The notes beneath the pieces were generated by a model, which was not told the DNA's origin, searched no databases, and worked only from the letters and a program-made list of their open reading frames with translations. Below, piece after piece: positions 1-6,800 of a stretch of 11,823 nucleotides of DNA. The DNA comes from Bacteroidales bacterium. GTDB taxonomy: Bacteria > Bacteroidota > Bacteroidia > Bacteroidales > VadinHA17. A program made the translations under genes and the position numbers. The first letter of the stretch is position 1. Every line of letters begins with the position of its first letter. Location: NCBI GenBank assembly GCA_029935275.1, contig JAOZKQ010000039.1, forward strand, positions 1 to 11,823. The letters run 5' to 3'.

Positions 1-377
1 CTTTATATTTTACAATTCATTCATCAGTTAAGAAATCCAGGATTGAAAAGCAATTAAGGAAAGTGAACAATATTCATTAGTTAATAATGGTTTTGAGGGA
101 TATTAAGTCCAGAAATAATATCCAATTGTAAATAATTTTAAATTGATTATAATTATATGTGTCGTAAAACCTTCCTGATCTTTTTTCTGATGTAATCGTA
201 CAAAGTTGTAGATTTTTAACTACAATTCTGGCCGACTTACCTGAGGGATAAAGCAGACCATTTGCAAATTGCAACATTTTTACTTTTTTAACATCTTCGT
301 TTTCTTTAATTACAACTATTCTTTTTATGTTTAATAATCATTGAGTTGGCTATCAGGGTTTGCTCTATATAAACAAC
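1..377. other. AT-rich leader region without a supportable gene
   Basis: No convincing coding region is seen here. A 66-codon minus-strand open frame (277-77) has no recognisable motif, no signal peptide and low-complexity ends, so I do not call it. The stretch holds a small hairpin at 204-227 (8-bp arms including one G-T pair, 8-nt loop, no T-run after it) and a perfect 10-bp palindrome at 260-269 (ATTTGCAAAT). The promoter of the downstream plus-strand gene should lie near the right end, but the only match to the Bacteroidota -7 element TAnnTTTG is imperfect (TATGTTTA at 326-333) and has no TTG at the expected distance upstream. Confidence 0.5.
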
Positions 378-1160
378 ATGATGAAACAAATTCTATATCT
401 AGCTTTCTGTCTGTTCTTTTTATCATGTACTTATGCACAACAAAAGGAAAAAATTCAATTTTGCATTAATAATTCTAGAGAGATTGAGCAAGTAATTATC
501 CAAAATGATTATCCAGATATAGAATTAAATTTTGACTCTATATTATGTGGTTTAAATTTTAAGCCAGGCAATAACTATTACTGTACAAAATCTGAAATAG
601 AAAAGTCGAGAAGTTGTCTCGGCAAGATGTACCTTGAAATTATTGATACTAATTACTATGCATTATTTCTTGATTCATCTATGAATGTGTTTACTGATTA
701 TCTTCTTAATAAAATTATTCCTTATTGGTATGGTACTGTTTGGGATTTTAATGGATACACTTCTAGACCTAATATAGGAACAATAGCCTGTGGATATTTC
801 GTATCTACCACTCTAAGGGATATGGGGTTGAATTTAAATAGGTACAAATTTGCACAGAAAGGGCCTGCGAATGAAGCAAAATCAATTGCTATTGATTCAG
901 TTGAAGTGTTGCATTACAAAGGAAACAATATAAGAGAAAAACTAAAAGAGTTTAAAGATGGACTTTATTTTGTTGGGCTTGATAATCATGTAGGATACCT
1001 ATATTTGAATGATAATAAATCATATTTCATTCATTCTAATTATATTGATGGTGAAGTAATGATTGAAACTACAGCATCTTCTGAGGCATTTTATAGTACT
1101 AATTACTATATAGTCAAAATAACTGGAAATAGAAACCTGGCCGGCAAATGGCTAACATAA
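378..1160 (+). CDS. Exported NlpC/P60-like cysteine peptidase family protein
   Basis: The protein has 260 residues from the ATG at 378. An adjacent ATG at 381 is equally possible. A TTG at 360 would extend the frame but puts six residues before a normal signal peptide, so I reject it. The N-terminus is a hydrophobic export signal. Cys17 in FLSC could be a lenient lipobox, while TYA-QQ just after it suits signal peptidase I, so anchoring is undecided. The core resembles papain-like NlpC/P60 amidase/endopeptidase folds: a YWYGTVWDFNG segment, then IACGYFVST with candidate nucleophile Cys138 at a helix start, DNHVGYLY with candidate His204, and FIHSN with His219/Asn221 as possible third residue. 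Members of this superfamily usually cut peptidoglycan peptides or amide bonds; the substrate here is unknown. The gene is AT-rich (22-27 percent GC in two counted lines). It stands alone on the plus strand, convergent to the other three genes. CDS call is firm; family call is moderate. Confidence 0.85.
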   Translation: MMKQILYLAFCLFFLSCTYAQQKEKIQFCINNSREIEQVIIQNDYPDIELNFDSILCGLNFKPGNNYYCTKSEIEKSRSCLGKMYLEIIDTNYYALFLDSSMNVFTDYLLNKIIPYWYGTVWDFNGYTSRPNIGTIACGYFVSTTLRDMGLNLNRYKFAQKGPANEAKSIAIDSVEVLHYKGNNIREKLKEFKDGLYFVGLDNHVGYLYLNDNKSYFIHSNYIDGEVMIETTASSEAFYSTNYYIVKITGNRNLAGKWLT

Positions 1161-1205
1161 AAATGCAAGGTTATTTTGTTCTTTTAGCATAAAAGCTTGC
1201 ATTTT
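1160..1205 (+). terminator. Large two-part hairpin terminator overlapping the stop codon
   Basis: A perfect 10-bp inverted repeat (AAAATGCAAG at 1160-1169 with CTTGCATTTT at 1196-1205) begins on the last base of the TAA stop. Its 26-nt loop contains a second hairpin, CTTTTA/TAAAAG at 1181-1195 with a 3-nt loop, stacked directly against the outer stem. The plus strand ends in TTTT, and the minus strand would also end in TTTT, so it could act in both directions. The T-tract is short for an intrinsic terminator. Confidence 0.6.
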
Positions 1206-1484
1206 GAACGGCCATATTTGGTATAATAAATTCTGTTTTAATTATTTATGTGTTTTTCAGCAGACCCTAAGTAATTCTACTCAATTGGTTCAAATTTTCA
1301 CCATCTTGCCCAATACTATGACATTGTGATTTATTGTAACAATTACTCTCCTTCATTGCCATGATCAATAAGATTATGATAAATCTTACATTTTTTTTAT
1401 TTAACAACAATTATTATTCAAATTACTCAAAGCTTATATTGCTGAATGCCGGGTTTTTATAACCATGTCTTAGAAGGTGCAATA
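1161..1484. other. Convergent intergenic region
   Basis: No coding region is visible between the two convergent stop codons. It holds the hairpin at 1160-1205, a second T-rich hairpin at 1369-1400, and a 7-bp inverted repeat (ATATTGC at 1436-1442 with GCAATAT at 1479-1485) that overlaps the stop codon of the minus-strand gene. That last repeat has a 36-nt loop and no T-tract on the minus strand, so it is only a possible end signal for the operon. No promoter match with correct spacing was found. Confidence 0.5.
1369..1400 (+). terminator. Weak plus-strand terminator-like hairpin with T8 tract
   Basis: TAAGATT (1369-1375) pairs with AATCTTA (1382-1388) across a 6-nt loop, and an eight-T run follows at 1391-1398. 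The stem has only one G-C pair, so it is weak by itself. It could be a back-up for the hairpin at 1160-1205 or close a short transcript arising in this gap. Confidence 0.35.
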
Positions 1485-3773
1485 TCACTCTAATGAAATT
1501 TTATCAAGTAGAATAGCACTTTCAAATATGCCATCGCCTCCATCTCCAGCACTTATTTCCAGCGTAATCATTTGCCCGGAATAAGAAGATAGGTCATAAC
1601 TGAAAGTTTGCCAGTCCGTCATATATACATCTCCATCATCAAATGCAATCTGTGGAGAAACAGATATTAATGAATAATCATTGGCAAAATCATCAATTGA
1701 CTTCTGAAAAATGATTTTCTCCTGTTTGTCTGAAGTTATAATCTTAATTGAAAATGAATCCTGATTTTTTGATCCTACCCATTCCATAAACTCTTCAGAA
1801 AGAAAGTTCCATTTTATGGATAAATTAGTTTGACTGGTACTAACCTTAAATTGCTGCGAGATCCGGCCTGGTATGTTTATGAAATCCAGGCCAGTGGAAA
1901 CTAATGCCATATTATCTCCGTTATAAGGCGTTTCAGAACCTAGTTGAGATATGATACGAGCGTCCCCGGTGATGTTCCAACCGGCAAAATCTACAGATTC
2001 AAAATCTTCATTTATTAGTGATAAACTATAATACATCTTATCGTTTCCATACATCTCAAATTTAGCATTAGGTTCTTGTGTGTCAGAACGGTTTCCTGAA
2101 AATATCTGGCCAATGGTTTTAAGTTCACCTGCCAGACCTGATACAATTTCCTCTGCCATATTATTACAGAATTCGATATGTACAGATTTATTGAATCCAA
2201 AATAAGTGCTTGCACCCTTTTCTATGAATGCATCTTTTAAGAAAGATGTTTTTGTGCTTTCGCAGGAACCATTAAAAACTAATGTGTTTTGGAAAATCCC
2301 TTTTAGTGAATTAATGAATCTACCTGTAATGAAATAAACATCACGTTCGCTTTTATAAGAGCCATCAAATCCAATATACAAATTCTTCCAAATGCCAATT
2401 TGTTTTGATTTTAAAAGCAAACTGTTATTTTCAAAGCTCGAACTTGTAACTTCCTCTCCGGTCCCAAATTCTCTTCCATCAGAACCATGTGTATCCAGTA
2501 TTATGAGGCCGTAATTTGTCATATTCATTAACGAACCCACCGTACATTCTGAATTTCTTAATGCTGTTATCGAAAATGGAATATCTGAATTATTTAAAAT
2601 ACTTGTCATACCGGGCTCCATGTCAATGTTAAAATCATTTTCAAAGGGAGACCAGACAAGTACCTTCTTATTGACAACAATATCATCATATAGTCCATTC
2701 TGGAACTGACTTTTCAAGTTAACTCCACTGGTTTGTTTGTTAACTTTATGAGCCAATCTTGGTTTACGTTTTTTCTGTGTTGTTTCTCCTTTAACAGTAA
2801 TGTTACCGTTTTCATTTTCCTGTAACATTCTTAGGCCTCCAATAATGCCATTTGAGTAATGTACTTCAATTCCATTATCCATCCGAATAACCTGATCAAT
2901 ATCGACTTGTCTTAAAGCCCAACTTGAAACAGAATCAAGAGCAAGGTCTTTTTTATTTTCAATTAAATTATTTATGAAATTTGTGGCCAAACCATCCTGA
3001 AGGCCAGAAATAGTATGGTAATCACTCTGGCTTAGTTTTTCATATATACCAAGCTTTGAAATTGCAGAGTAACCTGAAACTTCCTCTGTACCTTCCAGAG
3101 TTTTTGCCACTACCCTTATTTTGAATTCACCGCTTGCTGCTTCATTAAAATCGTAATAACCTGAAAATATCCAATCCCCTTTATTGTCATCCCCATGATA
3201 CTGGTTCCCATCATCATATAATTGAGACAGCTCAGAATGGATGCTGTTATCCTCGTTTAATTTTACTAATTTTACACTGGAGGGGATTAATTTAGCATTC
3301 GGGGCAATAGAAACCCTTATCATCACACGCGTAGGTGTATTGGGAAATATGGCAGAAGGTGATGTCTGAGCCTGTCCTAAAAATGTTAAATACCGGTTTT
3401 GAGTAATAATAATTTCATCAGTTGAAGAATATTGGCTCTGATCAATGGCAGTAACTTGAATGATATTGTCCCCTTCTTCCAGGGTTATATCCTGAATTGT
3501 CCAACTCTCGAGTCCGTTAGCTATTCCTGATTGAGTATTTACCTCCCATTTTATACTCTCCAGGCCCACATTGTCAGAAGCAATACCTGAAATAGTTACC
3601 CTGTTTTCAGTTTGGGCAAATGACATAGCTGTTGTAGGGTCCTGAATGACTACTGTTGGTGCTTGTTGATCAAGAAGTTCAGGTTCATGGAAGATAAAGG
3701 GATCTCGGCGGCAGGTTATTACAATAGCAGCCAGAGCAAACAATACTATGAGTAATCGCAAAAATATTTTCAT
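1485..3773 (-). CDS. Lipoprotein with Ig-like, caspase-like (clan CD) and jelly-roll domains
   Basis: The 762-residue protein starts with a signal peptide ending in VIT-Cys21, a plausible lipobox; no acidic surface-export signal follows (CRRDP). Residues 38-125 form a bacterial Ig-like domain (DNVGLESIKWEVN, GDNIIQVTAID). Residues 130-225 look like a second beta domain with the acidic LYDDG...GDDNKGDW motif. Residues about 365-560 read as a clan CD (caspase/gingipain C25-like) fold: strand LIILDTHG with candidate His429, strand LVFNGSCES with candidate Cys504, then GASTYFGF, matching the usual order His, Cys, GA-Y-G. Residues 586-762 form a jelly-roll-like domain with SEEFMEWVGS (like choice-of-anchor L) and a terminal ILLDKISL strand. 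There is no T9SS sorting domain, so lipid anchoring rather than T9SS is the likely fate. It lies 33 bp after the 1598-residue gene on the same strand and is probably co-transcribed. No Shine-Dalgarno is seen. Whether the peptidase is active is not shown. Confidence 0.85.
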   Translation of the reverse strand: MKIFLRLLIVLFALAAIVITCRRDPFIFHEPELLDQQAPTVVIQDPTTAMSFAQTENRVTISGIASDNVGLESIKWEVNTQSGIANGLESWTIQDITLEEGDNIIQVTAIDQSQYSSTDEIIITQNRYLTFLGQAQTSPSAIFPNTPTRVMIRVSIAPNAKLIPSSVKLVKLNEDNSIHSELSQLYDDGNQYHGDDNKGDWIFSGYYDFNEAASGEFKIRVVAKTLEGTEEVSGYSAISKLGIYEKLSQSDYHTISGLQDGLATNFINNLIENKKDLALDSVSSWALRQVDIDQVIRMDNGIEVHYSNGIIGGLRMLQENENGNITVKGETTQKKRKPRLAHKVNKQTSGVNLKSQFQNGLYDDIVVNKKVLVWSPFENDFNIDMEPGMTSILNNSDIPFSITALRNSECTVGSLMNMTNYGLIILDTHGSDGREFGTGEEVTSSSFENNSLLLKSKQIGIWKNLYIGFDGSYKSERDVYFITGRFINSLKGIFQNTLVFNGSCESTKTSFLKDAFIEKGASTYFGFNKSVHIEFCNNMAEEIVSGLAGELKTIGQIFSGNRSDTQEPNAKFEMYGNDKMYYSLSLINEDFESVDFAGWNITGDARIISQLGSETPYNGDNMALVSTGLDFINIPGRISQQFKVSTSQTNLSIKWNFLSEEFMEWVGSKNQDSFSIKIITSDKQEKIIFQKSIDDFANDYSLISVSPQIAFDDGDVYMTDWQTFSYDLSSYSGQMITLEISAGDGGDGIFESAILLDKISLE

Positions 3774-3806
3774 GATTATCTATTTATATAATTCATATTT
3801 CAATTG

Positions 3807-6800
3807 TTACTGCTTGATCAGTTTTACAGTGAAAGTTCCCTTATCTCCAATCACCTTCATAAAATACAAACCGGCGGCTTTATCTGCAATATCAATCTGA
3901 TCCTGGATTTCCATAACAGAAGTATATTTTCTTTCAAAAATCAAGCGGTTGCTTGTGTCATAGATTCGAATATGTATATCCTGGTTTTTCAGGTCACTGG
4001 CAACTATCTGGTAAATACCGTTTGAGGGTATCGGGTAAACATTAAATTTACCAATTGCCGTATTATCCCACCAGCCTGTTCCAACCTGGTTAATCAGTTG
4101 TATGGTAATTGTAGCAGTATCAGATAAGAATCCCTGGCCATTGTCACGTACCTTAACAAGTAAGCTAAATTCAGGTGTCTGTCCATAATTTAAAGCATCC
4201 TTGTTATTTACATATAATGTGCCAGAAAAAGGATCAATAGTGAACGCTTCATTTTGATTCCCACCAATAATTGAAAATTTTAGATCTTGTCCATCATCAG
4301 GATCCCGGGCCTGTACTGAGCCAATAACTGACCCATTCTCACTAAATTCGTTAAGGCTAAAAAACTGATCAGTAACTGATGGTGCAGTGTTTATGCGAGT
4401 TGTGAGTTTCATAGTGTCTGTGAAGATTCCATCTTCGTTGTCATCAATTAGGACTAAAACACTTTCCTCATCAAGATTATTCCAGGCAGGTATGATTAAG
4501 TGAGAGGTGTTGCTTTCAATGTTGATTGAATCAAATTCAATTGTAAACTCCTTTGTTGTGGTACCAATATATGTTTTTAGGTTGTAAGTTGTTACCCCTG
4601 TATCATTTGATAATAGTAGATTCTCTGAATTAATTATGTTAAATGAGATTTTGGTTTCCTTTTTTTGTGTAAAGTTATTGATTCTAAAAATTTTTACATT
4701 AGAATCAGAAGGTATAATTATTTCTAAATCAGCAACCTTATCAGATTGGTCATGATTTACAATTGATATCCCTTTATCAGAGAATTCCTCAGATGATAAA
4801 ATATAGCTATAACTAAAGTTTAAGTTATTAGCTGATTTTAAAGATATGTTTTGTTTATAAAATGAGGAATTGGCAATTTGAGAATTTATCAATAGTAGAT
4901 CTGATTGATTTATATTTGCATTAGGTCTGCTATAATGATAATTTAATGTACTACTATATATTCCAAGGTATAATTCATTATCTTCATTAGTTGTTAAATC
5001 AATTTTCAGATCATCTTTTGGTAAAAAATAACCTGAAGGAGCTCTATTTGTGCTATCTGGATTTAAATCAATTATGGGATGTCCATTCGTTACATTTTCA
5101 AATAAACCTTCTCGTGAGGAATATCCTAATATTCCTTCTGAGGAATTTTTAATTTGTATGTCTAAAGTTGGAGATGAAAGGATTAGAAAAATATTTGGAC
5201 TATTTACAATATTTTTATGTTGCATTATATCACGCCCTTTCCTAGTGTCTGGTTCTGAGGGTTGAAGGTAGTTTTCTATTAAATTTCCTGGCATAAGTCT
5301 TGTTTTATAAATTTGATATTTTGGGTCTAATTCCGACGTGTATGGATAAAAACCCCATTCATTTGTATTAGTATATAGATAAATTGTTCCTTCTCTGCTT
5401 CCCAAAATAGAGTTATTATCATATACATTGATAGAATATATAATATCAGATATTTTTGAAATTTTATAGGGTACAACTATATGACCAATTGAATTTTTTT
5501 TCCCTCCTAATTTCTTTTTACTATATACATGAAAAAATAATGAAACAGGTGTTTGTGATACAAATCTTTTTTTCAACTCATTAAGTGTCTGCGTGGGTGT
5601 ATAGTTCCAGACTTTTTCAGCATGTTCCTGAAATTGTTCAGTCCATTGATAAATAAAATATTTATTAATTAGATTTCTACTTGAGTCATTCAATTTAAAT
5701 TTAATTAAACTTTGGTCTTCCACTCCTTTATTGTCAATTTTTAGATTCTCAGTATAATAAAGTAAACTACTTATTGCAAAACCAAAACAGGCTCCTATAG
5801 CGTCTTTCTTCTTTTTAACAGAATAACTTTTTTTGTTCCATAATTTTACCACAATTGGATTATAAATTGCATCTGGTGGAGGCTTTAAATAACTTATTTC
5901 CTCTCCATATGCTTGTACCATTAAATCCCAGCTAGGATACCTGGATGATCTATATAAGCACCATTTTAGTGGATACTGTTTAGAACAATAATCAATATCC
6001 TTCCACCAATATTTTGGCCACATAATCCAATCATCTGGTAAATATTCACTATAATTGTCAGGTCTTAAAGTATTTGGGATATCCTTTGCTGCCCAATTGT
6101 TACTGAAATTCCATCCATCTTCATCTGGTCTAAAGCCTAAATCCCAAACAGGTGCAAGTTTATTTGGATTACTTTCACTACCTACCTGGTTTGTTTCATT
6201 TTGATCATCTTTAGCTGCAATATAGTATTCAAATCCATTTTCCTGCTCGCTTGTTGCAACAAACACATAGGCATATTTATCCTTTTCATTAGTTGTCATT
6301 GAAAATGACTGATAACTTTTCCCAGTTTCTCTAATATATAAGGTAACCTCAGAAATTGTTCCATCAGAGTCTGTAGCTTCTGCCTCAAAAGTTGTATTTC
6401 CACCAACAATATACTCGGTGAGTGGTGTGTGATTGAGAACTGGCTTTTCATTGGCTGTTAGTTCAATCTTTAAAGGATGATCTGCATCTCCTACAGAATT
6501 CTGAACTCCAAAATCGTCCCAGGCAGCAATGTAGTATTCAATTCCTGCATTATCGTTTGTGGTGGTCTGGTATTCGTAAAAGAATTGGTCTCCTCCGGAA
6601 TTGTTCATTTCAATACCATTTGACTGGTATAACAATTGACCGGTATTACGAATGTATATTTTTACTTTATCAAGGGTATTTGTTTGGTCTGCCACGGTAG
6701 CTTCAAACCGTAACACTTGTGCTGAACTGAATTCTGTTATTTGTGTATGAGCAATGGAGGGTTTTACATTTGGCAGAATAGCAATCTGGAATGGCTGGCG

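Noticed and set aside
97..253. GAGGGATA seen at 97 and 244 and again at 11608 as a dispersed repeat
   Set aside because: Only 8-10 bases match and the flanks differ; too short to separate from chance.
77..277. Minus-strand open frame of 66 codons left of the NlpC/P60-like gene
   Set aside because: No recognisable motif, no signal peptide, Asn/Ile-rich end typical of AT-rich non-coding DNA, and no neighbour that would give it context.
326..333. TATGTTTA as the -7 promoter element of the gene at 378
   Set aside because: The last base does not match TAnnTTTG and no TTG lies 19-21 bases upstream; matches of this quality are expected by chance in this composition.
3804..4025. Plus-strand open frame opposite the end of the 1598-residue gene
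   Set aside because: It lies fully antisense to the T9SS sorting domain, which has a strong family signature; it is a shadow of that reading frame, as are the plus-strand frames at 5050-5265 and 9067-9267.
4788..4803. LSSEEF in the 1598-residue protein as a second choice-of-anchor-L motif like that of the 762-residue protein
   Set aside because: Only a few residues match and the following VGS-ND-F part is missing, so this is probably coincidence.
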